From CAZCBX01 sp964497185 (GTDB taxonomy: Bacteria > Bdellovibrionota_G > JALEGL01 > JAGRMV01): 64,000 nucleotides of DNA. Shown here one piece after another: positions 8,996-17,643 of the stretch (positions are counted from its first letter, which is position 1; each line of letters begins with the position of its first letter). The notes under the pieces were generated by a model. It was not told the DNA's origin. It searched no databases and saw nothing but the letters and a program-made list of their open reading frames with translations. The stretch lies in contig CAZCBX010000004.1 of the NCBI GenBank assembly GCA_964497185.1, positions 1 through 64,000 of the forward strand, read 5' to 3'. The position numbers and the translations under genes are program-made.

Positions 8996-9981
8996 GTCAG
9001 CCATTGTTGCAAGTCCAAAACATGAAAGTCGCATTTCAAACCAAACGAGGATTGGCTCAAGCCATCACCGGTGTGGATTTAGAGATTTATCCAGGCGAAA
9101 AAGTGGGCATTGTGGGCGAAAGCGGCAGTGGCAAATCGGTGACGAGCATGGCCATCATGGGCTTGTTACCCAATAACGCCATCATTCAAGCAGATACCAT
9201 GAAGTTTGACGGTCAAGATTTGCAAAGCATGACCGAAAAACAAAAACAAGATTTTCGCGGTGCCAGCGTGGGCATGATTTTTCAAGACCCCATGACCAGC
9301 TTAAACCCGTCGTACACGGTCGAATATCAATTGGTGGAAGCCATTGCTCAACATGAAAACTTAACCAAAAAACAGTGCAAAGCGCGTGCGTTGGATTTGT
9401 TAAAACAAGTGGGCATCCCTTCACCCCAAGCACGAATGAAAGCGTATCCTTTTCAATTGTCGGGTGGCATGAGCCAACGGGTCATGATTGCCATGGCCAT
9501 TGCGTGTCAGCCCAAACTGCTGATTGCCGATGAGCCCACCACCGCGCTGGACGTGACGATTCAAGCGCAAATTTTGGCCTTGCTGGATGATTTGGTCCAG
9601 GCAAAAAACATGGCCTTATTGCTGATTACCCATGACATTGGCGTGGTCGCACAAAACACCACGCGCATGCAAGTGATGTATGCCGGCCAAGTTGTGGAAA
9701 AAGGCCCGACCCAAAGTCTTTTAAAAAAACCAGCCCACCCCTACACCGAAGCACTTTTTTCTTCTTTGCCTGCCCACAGCCAAAATACTCAAAGCAACCG
9801 GCGGTTGTACAGTTTGGATGGCATGGTGCCTGATGTGATTGATCGCCCTCAGGGCTGTCAGCTGCATCCTCGATGCGCTTATGCGCAGGACGCGTGCAAA
9901 ACAGATGCGCCCAATCTTCTGCCACACCAAGACCGGCTCGTTCGTTGTTATTATCCTTTGGATGCCAAGGAGTCTGCATGA
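8992..9981 (+). CDS. dppD: Dipeptide transporter ATPase DppD
   Basis: This 329-residue ABC ATPase has Walker A GESGSGKS (about 43-50), signature LSGGMSQR and Walker B LLIADEPTTALD. The C-terminal oligopeptide-transporter region carries the CxxxxxxC...C...C cysteines (GCQLHPRCAYAQDAC, then RC) that are associated with an iron-sulfur site in DppD/F-type subunits. It hydrolyses ATP together with DppF to drive peptide import. ATGA overlaps occur at both ends of the gene, showing tight operon coupling. Confidence 0.95.
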   Translation: MSQPLLQVQNMKVAFQTKRGLAQAITGVDLEIYPGEKVGIVGESGSGKSVTSMAIMGLLPNNAIIQADTMKFDGQDLQSMTEKQKQDFRGASVGMIFQDPMTSLNPSYTVEYQLVEAIAQHENLTKKQCKARALDLLKQVGIPSPQARMKAYPFQLSGGMSQRVMIAMAIACQPKLLIADEPTTALDVTIQAQILALLDDLVQAKNMALLLITHDIGVVAQNTTRMQVMYAGQVVEKGPTQSLLKKPAHPYTEALFSSLPAHSQNTQSNRRLYSLDGMVPDVIDRPQGCQLHPRCAYAQDACKTDAPNLLPHQDRLVRCYYPLDAKESA

Positions 9982-10925
9982 GTCAGCCCATTTTAGAAGT
10001 GCGCGGCTTAAAACGCTATTTCAGTGTTTCCGCAGGCGGTTGGAAAAAACAAACCCTGCACGTGCTCAACGGCATTGATTTGGCCGTGGCGCCGCATCGA
10101 ACCCTGGGCATTGTTGGCGAATCGGGTTGTGGTAAAAGCACATTGGGCAAAGTGTTGATGCAAATTTATGCGCCCACTTCCGGAGACATTCTTTTTCATG
10201 GTCAGTCCGTTGAAAACGTGCCGGATGCCACTTATCGACAAGCCGTACAAATGATTTTTCAGGATCCATATCGATCCTTGAATCCCAGAAAAAAAGCCAT
10301 CGATATCATTGCCGAACCTGCGATCATTAATAGCCAAGCGTCTAAAGCAGAAATTCATGACAAAGCACGGGCCATGATGGAAAAAGTAGGCTTACGCAAA
10401 GAATACGATCAGCGGTATCCACACATGTTCAGCGGTGGACAGCGCCAGCGAATAGGCGTGGCTCGGGCACTGATGACCAACCCCGAAGTCATTGTATGCG
10501 ACGAAGCCGTGTCGGCATTGGATGTGTCCATTCAGGCACAGGTGCTCAACTTATTGATGGATTTGCAGGATGAAATGGGCATGACGTATCTATTCATTTC
10601 TCATGACCTGTCGGTGGTTCGTCACATCGCCGATGAAGTGGTGGTGATGTATTTGGGCAAAGTCGTGGAGCAGGGCACACAAAAAGAAATCTTTGAACAG
10701 CCTCAGCATCCATACACCCAAGCCCTGCTGGCCGCTACACCCACCATGGATGCATTGGCTGAAAAAAAAGACACCTTGATCAAAGGCGAATTGCCCTCTC
10801 TGTTTGATTTGCCCAAAGGCTGCGCCTTCTACAGCCGCTGCCCCAAAGCCACCCCCGAATGCCAACAAACACCCCCCCCGCTAGAAACCAAAAACGGCCA
10901 CAAAGTCGCTTGCATTCATGTTTGA
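9978..10925 (+). CDS. dppF: Dipeptide transporter ATPase DppF
   Basis: This 315-residue ABC ATPase partners DppD. It has Walker A GESGCGKS, signature FSGGQRQR, Walker B VIVCDEAVSALD and the C-terminal Cys-rich segment GCAFYSRC...EC...AC. A longer in-frame reading from 9873 exists. I chose the ATG at 9978 because it overlaps the dppD stop (ATGA), has AAGGAG just upstream and begins like DppD (MSQP.LEV). It is the last transporter gene; the gamma-glutamyltransferase gene follows after 74 nt. Confidence 0.95.
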   Translation: MSQPILEVRGLKRYFSVSAGGWKKQTLHVLNGIDLAVAPHRTLGIVGESGCGKSTLGKVLMQIYAPTSGDILFHGQSVENVPDATYRQAVQMIFQDPYRSLNPRKKAIDIIAEPAIINSQASKAEIHDKARAMMEKVGLRKEYDQRYPHMFSGGQRQRIGVARALMTNPEVIVCDEAVSALDVSIQAQVLNLLMDLQDEMGMTYLFISHDLSVVRHIADEVVVMYLGKVVEQGTQKEIFEQPQHPYTQALLAATPTMDALAEKKDTLIKGELPSLFDLPKGCAFYSRCPKATPECQQTPPPLETKNGHKVACIHV

Positions 10926-10999
10926 CAAGCCCCTAGGCTCTGGTACTGGTAACAAGCAGTTTAAGCCATCAAACACTCAATAAAGGCAAGAAGATTACT

Positions 11000-12731
11000 A
11001 TGAAAAAAGTCGTATCCATCATATGCATCAGTGTTTTTTCTTGGGCAGGTTGCTCTACCAAAGATGCCCGATTGGCAACAGTGGATCATGACGTACAGCG
11101 CAGTCAGTACGAAGCGTTTGGTAAAAATTTTGCGATCGCCACGCAAGGCAGCGCGTCCACACTTGCGGCTAAAAAAATGTTTGATTTGGGTGGCAATATT
11201 TTTGATGCAGCAGTTGCGGCATCGTTTGTTATTTCTGTCGAAAGACCTCAATCCACTGGCATTGGCGGCGGTGGATTTATGATGCTTCACCACGCTAAAC
11301 AAAACAAAACCTATGCCATCGATTTTCGTGAAAAGGCGCCGCTCAATGCAGTGGAGACCATGTATCAAGATAAAGACGGCAATGTCATTCAAGGCAAGTC
11401 CAACAAAGGCATTTTCTCTGTAGGGGTGCCGGGCACAGTTGCAGGCATTCTGGAAGTGCATCAAAAATTTGGCAGTCTACCGCTTGAGCAAATTGTTGCA
11501 CCAGCCATTGAATTGGCTGAAAAAGGGTTTGCGGTTTATCCCCACCTTGAAAAAAGCATTGCTTACCGAGCCGACATGTTTGAGCAAGACCCATATGCGG
11601 CCAGCATTTTTTTTTAACGAAGATGGCCAACCAAAAAAGACTGGAGACTGGTTGGTTCAAAAAGATTTAGCGAAAACACTGCGTGAGATTGCCAAAAATG
11701 GACGAAATGGTTTTTACAATAGTTGGGTCACTGAAAAAATCATTGCCAAAGTGAAAAGTAGAAATGGCCTTTTGACCCAAAAAGACTTTAATGCTTATAA
11801 CGTACGTTACCGAGAGCCCGTGCAAGATGACTTTAATGGATACCAAGTTGCGTCCATGCCAACGCCTAGCTCTGGGGGCGTTCATATTTTAGAAATCCTA
11901 AATATTTTGGATCCGTTTGAACTTAAAAAAATGGGCGTGAATTCATCCAAAGCGGTACATCTGACATCTGCAGCCATGCAACAAGCATTCTCAGACCGTG
12001 CAAAATACATGGGCGATTCTGATTTTGTAGCCGTACCAACCCAAGACCTCGTATCGGATGCGTATGCCGATGAAGTACGAAAAACCATCGCACTGGACCG
12101 TGCCAAAAAATCGGAAGAGGTCAGCGTATTCATTGAAACACCTTATGAGTCCAATGAGACAACCCACTTTTCAATCATGGATGGTGAGGGCAACGTGATA
12201 TCCACCACGCAAACCATCAACTACTGGTTGGGCTCTGGTGTGGTTGTCGATGGCACAGGCATTGTACTTAATAATGAGATGGATGACTTTACAGCCAAGC
12301 CCGGACAGCCCAATGGCTTTGGTGCCATCGGTGGCGTGCCCAACGCCATCGAGCCTGAAAAACGCCCTTTGAGCAGCATGTCGCCGACCATTGTCTTTGA
12401 CACTCAAGGCCAGCCTGTCATGACCGTCGGAGCGCCTGGAGGCACAAAAATTATTTCATGTGTGTTGCATACGTTATTAAATTATTTTGAATATGACATG
12501 CCATTGTATGAAGCCGTCAATCAAATGCGTTATCACCATCAGTGGTACCCAGACGAAATCCGCGTAGAAGCACCATCCTTTGAAGGTAATACACTGACCG
12601 AGTTGGAAAATTTAGGATACACAGTGAATGAAAAGAGCTTAGGCTGCAAAGTACAAGCAGTGACCAAAGAGAAAAACATGCTTCACGCAGTTTCTGATAC
12701 GCGCGGTGAGGGCAGAAGTTACGCGCAATAA
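11000..12731 (+). pseudogene. ggt: Gamma-glutamyltransferase, interrupted by +1 T in a T9 run
   Basis: Two overlapping frames (11000-11617, and the downstream frame continuing to 12731) together make one complete gamma-glutamyltransferase. The first ends ...DPYAASIFF and the second continues FNEDGQPKKTGD..., matching the family's usual sequence. The break is a run of nine Ts at 11607-11615; eight Ts would restore a single ORF of about 576 residues. The N-terminus looks like a lipoprotein signal (SWAGC). The autoprocessing and catalytic threonine is present (ETTHFS, codon 12159-12161), as is LNNEMDDF. The enzyme would cleave gamma-glutamyl bonds such as glutathione, releasing Cys-Gly for the upstream Dpp importer. 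The run may be a sequencing error, a slippage site or a true mutation. Confidence 0.85.
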
Positions 12732-12778
12732 ATCACGAGTTGTTTGAACAAAATAGAACACACATAAAAATACCACCA

Positions 12779-13480
12779 TTAATCGTGTGTTGGTGCAAAG
12801 ACCTCACGAATCGCGGCGTAAATTTTTTGCAGACGGGTTTGTTGCAATGCGGATTCATTTTTTTGAATCGTTTTATGGTCTTTTCGGACAAACGGTCCTG
12901 TTAAGGCTCGCTCTGGATCTTCGATGTATTGAGTGATGGTGTTTTTTAAAAAAACGTGAAATAAATCTTGGGGCAAATTCAATTTTACCAGTTCACTGCT
13001 TGCTTCCTGCCAAATCAATGTAGGTACATTGCCCACCAGCACACAGAGGGCGTGATACAATTGTCGATTTTCTGGAGCAATTGAATAATGCGGATTGCGT
13101 AGCATCGGAAAAATATCCAAAAAAGCGTGTTTTCCTTCTTCCACCACAAATGGGATCGTTGGATAAATCTCATCGGCATGCAGCTTATAGGGAAAATTGG
13201 AGAGAGGATGCATGCTTTGCGCATATGCTGTGGTCACCGAGCCGGAAAAGTGAACACAAGGTTTGGTTTGGATGGCTGGATTGTCAACCAAAACCTTTTC
13301 AATGGCATTGTCTTTGACAAGAATCAGCCATACATCTGCTTGGGCTGCCATGTCGCGCAAAGAAACCGAACTCTGCCGATACCACTGAACAAACGGGACG
13401 TTCAGCAGACCAAAATAGTGCTGCATATGTTTGGCCATGCGCCCATTGCCCACGATGCCATATGTAATTTTTTCTTTCAT
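12779..13480 (-). CDS. Rossmann-fold DUF2520-type protein
   Basis: The 233-residue product starts with an NAD(P)-binding motif (YGIVGNGRMAKHM, residues 7-19). It continues with a ketopantoate/F420-oxidoreductase-like fold containing 'SGSVTTAYAQSMHPLSNF' (about 98-115). The C-terminal helical part has HALCVLVGNVPTLIW, resembling DUF2520. These proteins look like small imine or keto reductases, but the substrate is not established. Residues 30-60 (WYRQSSVSL) are unusually short compared with full-length relatives. It is a single gene on the minus strand, converging with ggt. Confidence 0.7.
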   Translation of the reverse strand: MKEKITYGIVGNGRMAKHMQHYFGLLNVPFVQWYRQSSVSLRDMAAQADVWLILVKDNAIEKVLVDNPAIQTKPCVHFSGSVTTAYAQSMHPLSNFPYKLHADEIYPTIPFVVEEGKHAFLDIFPMLRNPHYSIAPENRQLYHALCVLVGNVPTLIWQEASSELVKLNLPQDLFHVFLKNTITQYIEDPERALTGPFVRKDHKTIQKNESALQQTRLQKIYAAIREVFAPTHD

Positions 13481-13565
13481 ACCTTACTATTCATCTACAC
13501 TTTGTGAATCACGATGCCTTAGCTCTACCACAAATCCCCCAAAACCCCAGCTTCATGTAACACAC

Positions 13566-13636
13566 GCCCTGGGGTGCCCCGCCAAGAAAATAAAGCGCAG
13601 CGAAGCGAGCCATTTCTTGGCGGGGCACCCCAGGGC
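13566..13636. repeat. Long perfect hairpin A (24-bp stem, 23-nt GCGCAG/GCGAG loop)
   Basis: Arms 13566-13589 and 13613-13636 are perfect complements over 24 bp. The 23-nt loop contains GCGCAGCGAAGCGAG. The loop is identical, except for one base, to that of hairpin B at 55837-55905, while the outer stem is different. No T-run follows, so it is not a standard terminator. Confidence 0.85.
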
Positions 13637-13689
13637 CGAAATCTTAATAGTACTTGGAATTTTAAATTAAAACAGATGGGCGAGACCAT

Positions 13690-13735
13690 GCATGCGCAGC
13701 ATGCCAAATAACAGGCGAACTCTGTTCGAATCCAC
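13690..13735 (-). repeat. tRNA-tail-like remnant downstream of tRNA-Pro(UGG)
   Basis: Read on the minus strand: GGATTCGAAC (13724-13733) equals the tRNA-Pro(UGG) T-arm in the complementary sense. It is followed by GTTATTTGGCATGC-tgc-GCATGCATGG, a hairpin, and then TCTCGCCC, which matches the tRNA's own tail. The GTT..TTGGC..GCATGG block is shared with the tRNA-Leu locus at about 60135-60170. Confidence 0.5.
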
Positions 13736-13787
13736 TCGGAGTAAATTTTATTAAAAGAAATGCAGAGATAGTATAATCGATGAAAAA

Positions 13788-13864
<77 letters not shown>

Positions 13865-13947
13865 ACAAGATGAGAGATGGAAATATCATTGGTATGATGA
13901 TTTTGCAAGGTAGAGTTGACGAATAATGCAGTGGGTAACGGGCTCGC

Positions 13948-13978
13948 GGATTCGGTCAGATTTTCCCTGGGGCCAGAT
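13948..13978 (+). repeat. Partial copy of the 82-bp element (left end)
   Basis: The sequence ggattcggtcagattttcc followed by ctgg matches the left end of the copy at 55444-55465 with one change (C for T). The second hairpin and the ATAAG linker are missing. It lies between tRNA-Pro(UGG) and rdgB; the rest of this gap shows no gene. Confidence 0.5.
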
Positions 13979-14023
13979 AGAAGTTTTGATTGAGATCAGG
14001 GTGCGTTTAATTTTGGGGCGTAC

Positions 14024-14629
14024 CTAAGGGGTTGTGGGTAAAATCTGTTCCTGAATAATGGGAATCAACGCTTGTAAGGCTTGGGTGCGGTGGCTGATTT
14101 TATTTTTTTGCGAAGCGGACATTTCAGCCAGGCTGCAGCCGTGATCGGGCATGTGAAATATCGGATCGTACCCAAACCCATGAGCACCTTTGGCCTGCGT
14201 TGCTATGGTGCCATGCAGCTCACCTCGGGTGGTCCACATTCGGTCGTTGCATCGGTATAAAACCATTTGGCATTCAAAGTGAGCCTCGGCACTGGCCCCG
14301 TTAAGCGCGTCGAGTAATTTTTGATTGTTTTGGGCATCGCTGGCGTTGGGACCTGCGTATCGTGCAGAGTGAACGCCGGGTGCACCATTCAAGCTGGGCA
14401 CCACTAAGCCGGAGTCATCGGCCAGAACCCACTGTGTTGGGTGAGCATCACCCACGGTTTTGGCCTTTTTTAACGCGTTGGCAGCAAAAGTAAGGCCGTC
14501 TTCCTCAATGGGCTGGGTCCAGTCCAAAGCTTTTAAGGATACACACTGCAACGAAGGCATGTTGTGTCCCAAAATGGCCTGTATTTCCTCTACTTTGTGG
14601 TCGTTATGCGAGGCAACAATCAACTTCAT
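14024..14629 (-). CDS. rdgB: XTP/dITP pyrophosphatase RdgB (HAM1 family)
   Basis: The 201-residue enzyme hydrolyses deaminated purine triphosphates (dITP, XTP) to monophosphates, keeping them out of nucleic acids. Seen in sequence: N-terminal VASHNDHKVEEI (residues 5-16), ADDSGLVV with DDSG at 71-74, NGAPGVHSARYAG and HGFGYDPIF, all family hallmarks. The start codon overlaps the rph stop by 4 nt. The rph-rdgB order is a common bacterial pair, here with an amidase-like gene in front. Confidence 0.95.
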   Translation of the reverse strand: MKLIVASHNDHKVEEIQAILGHNMPSLQCVSLKALDWTQPIEEDGLTFAANALKKAKTVGDAHPTQWVLADDSGLVVPSLNGAPGVHSARYAGPNASDAQNNQKLLDALNGASAEAHFECQMVLYRCNDRMWTTRGELHGTIATQAKGAHGFGYDPIFHMPDHGCSLAEMSASQKNKISHRTQALQALIPIIQEQILPTTP

Positions 14630-15345
14630 GCTTGTTCAATGGTGGCATGTTGAACTTGGGCAATGCTTTGAATGGTTTGTTGTGCCGCTTGCATCATGGC
14701 GTTGGCTTGCGTGAGTGAATAAGTGGTATTTTCACCGGTGCCTTGAATTTCAATGAGTTGATCTGAGCCCAGCATCACCACGTTCATATCGACATCGCAA
14801 CTGGAGTCCTCGAGGTAATCCAAATCCACCAAAATTTCGTCGTTTTTTAAACCCAAGCTAATGGCCGAAACCGTATTGGTGATGGGGTTTTCTTTTAAAG
14901 TGCCAGCACTCATTAATTTGCGCACGGCCAAACTCAATGCCACAAAGCCCCCATTGATGGCGGCAGTTCGGGTGCCCCCGTCGGCTTGAAGCACATCGCA
15001 GTCAATGGTGATGGTGCGTTCGCCCAATTTTACAGGATCGACGCAGGCGCGCAGGCTTCGGCCAATCAACCGCTGGATTTCCATGGTACGGCCACCCTGT
15101 TTGCCACGCGCAACCTCACGCTGCATGCGTTCATGGGTAGAGCGCGGGAGCATGGCGTACTCTGCGGTGATCCATCCTTTGCCCTGTTTGTCCATAAAAC
15201 GGGGCACACGTTCCTCTACGCTGGCTGTAGTAAGCACCCATGTTTGACCCATTTTGATCAGACAAGAGCCTTCGGCATGGCATGTAAAGTGAGCAATCAG
15301 CTCTAAGGGACGAATCTCGTGGGAAGCACGTTGGTAAGAACGCAT
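14626..15345 (-). CDS. rph: Ribonuclease PH
   Basis: The 239-residue phosphorolytic 3'-5' exoribonuclease trims tRNA 3' ends. Motifs include GSCLIKMGQTWVLTTASVEE, ITAEYAMLPRSTHER, GRSLRACVD and DCDVLQADGGTRTAAINGG (catalytic and phosphate-binding regions). The length matches the family. It begins 3 nt after the amidase-like gene stop and overlaps rdgB. An enzyme of tRNA 3' maturation is of interest in a window with tRNA-tail repeats, but I infer no direct link. Confidence 0.96.
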   Translation of the reverse strand: MRSYQRASHEIRPLELIAHFTCHAEGSCLIKMGQTWVLTTASVEERVPRFMDKQGKGWITAEYAMLPRSTHERMQREVARGKQGGRTMEIQRLIGRSLRACVDPVKLGERTITIDCDVLQADGGTRTAAINGGFVALSLAVRKLMSAGTLKENPITNTVSAISLGLKNDEILVDLDYLEDSSCDVDMNVVMLGSDQLIEIQGTGENTTYSLTQANAMMQAAQQTIQSIAQVQHATIEQA

Positions 15346-15348
15346 GGG

Positions 15349-15981
15349 TTAGTAATCCTTTCGCATTTGAGTTTGTAAAACAAGACCTGTGCGCTGAGCC
15401 CAATCCTGTATCAATGTTTGACGTTGTGGCGATGATAGCTGGCGAGGTATATGCCACTGTGTCCACAGCGCAGGGTGGTTGATACCATATAACGGCCAGA
15501 GTGCAATGCTTGATACGATTTGCTGCGCGATGGTATTGGGCGGAAACATGTCCACATACAGCGCCATCAGCGCTTGGCTTCGGCCTAGCCATGGCATATG
15601 TGCTTTTTCCATGGGATATAAAAATAAACCTTCGGTGCGGCTTGATGGGATGGGGCCCAGTCGAATCAAAGAGATGGAAGGTGTATCGTCATCGGTTGGA
15701 TGAATCGACAAGCTCAACGCAATTCGTTTTGGAAACTGATTGGCTGCCGCAATGCGGTCCTCATGAGAAAGCGGATAAGTTCCTTTTCGGGTGAGCATGA
15801 CGGGGATCTTTTGCTTGGTTAGATAGGATTGAATGGTTTGCGCTGCAATGAAGGACTCATCGACTGCATGGGCGGATGCATTTGGGCTGATCGAAGGCCC
15901 CAATGGATTGATGACAACACCTTTGGGTTTGGCCGCGATCAAAAGCATACAAATAATGAACATGCGAGCAGTTGACTTCAC
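15349..15981 (-). CDS. Degenerate N-acetylmuramoyl-L-alanine amidase-like protein
   Basis: The 210-residue secreted protein (hydrophobic start about 5-18) follows the Amidase_3 pattern: VVINPLGPS where active enzymes have VVIDPGHGG, then a conserved E in the AVDES segment (about 41), VMLTRKGTYPLSHEDRIAAAN and SLSIHP. The first zinc histidine (in DPGHGG) is lost, while the E and the later H remain. It is therefore probably inactive or altered, perhaps a peptidoglycan-binding or regulatory protein. It is the first gene of the minus-strand set with rph and rdgB. The family call is firm at the level of fold, not of activity. Confidence 0.6.
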   Translation of the reverse strand: MKSTARMFIICMLLIAAKPKGVVINPLGPSISPNASAHAVDESFIAAQTIQSYLTKQKIPVMLTRKGTYPLSHEDRIAAANQFPKRIALSLSIHPTDDDTPSISLIRLGPIPSSRTEGLFLYPMEKAHMPWLGRSQALMALYVDMFPPNTIAQQIVSSIALWPLYGINHPALWTQWHIPRQLSSPQRQTLIQDWAQRTGLVLQTQMRKDY

Positions 15982-16026
15982 AAAACCTACCTAGCATAGT
16001 TTCGGAAAATAGAGTAGAACGTTCCT

Positions 16027-17643
16027 ATGCGCATTATGGTTGCACAAATTCATTCATTGGTGGGCAATATTTCTGCCAATGTTCACACGATGAAAAATGC
16101 CATCGATCAAGCCAAACAAGACCAAGCCGACCTCATCGTTTTTCCTGAATTGTGCTTGTCTGGGTATCCCCCACGTGATCATTTTTTTCATGATGCATGG
16201 TGGGAAGAATATGAGAAGGCAGAACAAAGCGTGATCGACCACGGCCATGGCATGCATTTGATTTTTGGTTCTTGTGAAAAAAAAGATCAGCGAATGTACA
16301 ACATTGCACGATGGGCCAATCGACAAGGTGAAGTCCAAACACAAGTTAAACAGCTTTTGCCCAATCAAGACGTGTTTGATGAACATCGCTATTTTTCTCT
16401 GCGGCCTTCAAGTCAGGTGTGGCAGGTCGACGACCTACGTTTAGGGGTGCATGTCTGTGAAGATCTTTGGTATCGACATTTTCATCTATACGACCAGGAC
16501 CCGGTGGAGGCATTGGCCCGTCAGGGCGTAGATTTTTTGGTCAATCTTTCCTGCTCGCCTTATTATGTAAGCAAATACCAAGTGCGCAAAGAGCTCGCCA
16601 TGCACTACGCACAAAAGCATCAATGTCATTTTTTGTACGTCAATGCGGTGGGGGGCAACGATGAATTGATTTTTGATGGCCAAACATTTTGTTTGAATCC
16701 TTCGGGGCAAGAAGTGGCCCACCTGCCAGCTTTCCAAAGCAAAGTCGAGATGGTGGAAGTCTCCAAGCCCGTTCAAATCAATCCCCTTTCACCCATTGCA
16801 GAGCTCACACAAGCACTTACGCGGGGCTTGCAAGATTTTGTGATTCAATCCGGATATCAAAAAGTGCTGCTGGGATTGTCTGGCGGAATCGACTCGGCTC
16901 TGGTGGCGTTATTGGCCGTACACGCGCTGGGCAAAGAAGCCGTGTCACTTGTGTTTATGCCCACACAATACACCCGCGACATCAGCCGGCAAGATGCGCA
17001 TATCATTGCTGACCAGCTCAAGATACCGCTACACACAGCTCCGGTGGATGAACTAAAAGACACATTTTATCAAACATTAACCCAGTCTCTGGATCGGCCC
17101 GCTCTTTTTGACCTCACCGCCCAAAACATCCAAGCACGCCTGCGCGGTGCTTTGCTGATGGGCTTTTCCAGTGAACTTAGCGCGCTGGTATTGCAAACCA
17201 GCAATAAAACCGAAATGGCGTTAGGCTACAGCACACTGTACGGTGATATGGTGGGCGCAATCAGCCCCATTGGCGATTTGTACAAGCATGAAGTCTATGA
17301 GGTTTGCAGACACCTTAACCAAATTTACAATGCGGTCCCTTCACGTGTGTTTGAGCGCGCACCCTCGGCGGAACTCAAAGAAGACCAAAAAGATACAGAC
17401 AGTTTGCCGCCTTATGAAGTGGCCGACGCATTGGTGGCTCACTACGTGGAAGACCGCTACAGCGCCGCGCAAATGATTCAAGCCGGTTTTGATCCACAGC
17501 AAGTAGCCTGGGTGATGCGACAAGTGGATGCGCAAGAGTTTAAGCGCCATCAAGCGCCGCCCGTTTTAAAGGTCAAACCCCTGTCCTTTGGCATGGGTCG
17601 CCGCATGCCCATCGCCTATCAGGAAGGCTCTTTATTGTCATGA
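16027..17643 (+). CDS. nadE: Glutamine-dependent NAD+ synthetase
   Basis: The 538-residue two-domain enzyme makes NAD+ from deamido-NAD+, ATP and glutamine. The N-terminal nitrilase-fold glutaminase (about 1-250) has the catalytic triad regions FPELCLSG (Glu), KQLLPNQDVFDE (Lys) and HVCEDLW (Cys). The C-terminal synthetase (about 270-538) has the ATP-loop SGGIDSAL and TSNKTEMALGYSTLYGDMVG. The next gene, nadK, overlaps it by 4 nt, so NAD synthesis and phosphorylation are coupled. Confidence 0.96.
   Translation: MRIMVAQIHSLVGNISANVHTMKNAIDQAKQDQADLIVFPELCLSGYPPRDHFFHDAWWEEYEKAEQSVIDHGHGMHLIFGSCEKKDQRMYNIARWANRQGEVQTQVKQLLPNQDVFDEHRYFSLRPSSQVWQVDDLRLGVHVCEDLWYRHFHLYDQDPVEALARQGVDFLVNLSCSPYYVSKYQVRKELAMHYAQKHQCHFLYVNAVGGNDELIFDGQTFCLNPSGQEVAHLPAFQSKVEMVEVSKPVQINPLSPIAELTQALTRGLQDFVIQSGYQKVLLGLSGGIDSALVALLAVHALGKEAVSLVFMPTQYTRDISRQDAHIIADQLKIPLHTAPVDELKDTFYQTLTQSLDRPALFDLTAQNIQARLRGALLMGFSSELSALVLQTSNKTEMALGYSTLYGDMVGAISPIGDLYKHEVYEVCRHLNQIYNAVPSRVFERAPSAELKEDQKDTDSLPPYEVADALVAHYVEDRYSAAQMIQAGFDPQQVAWVMRQVDAQEFKRHQAPPVLKVKPLSFGMGRRMPIAYQEGSLLS

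Noticed and set aside
11439..12731. Second part of ggt as a separate gene
   Set aside because: Its first 50 or so codons are out-of-frame reading of the first part; homology joins only through the T9 run.
13566..13636. Hairpin A as a rho-independent terminator
   Set aside because: There is no T-run on either side and the 23-nt loop is far too long; a shared loop with other copies points to a repeat.
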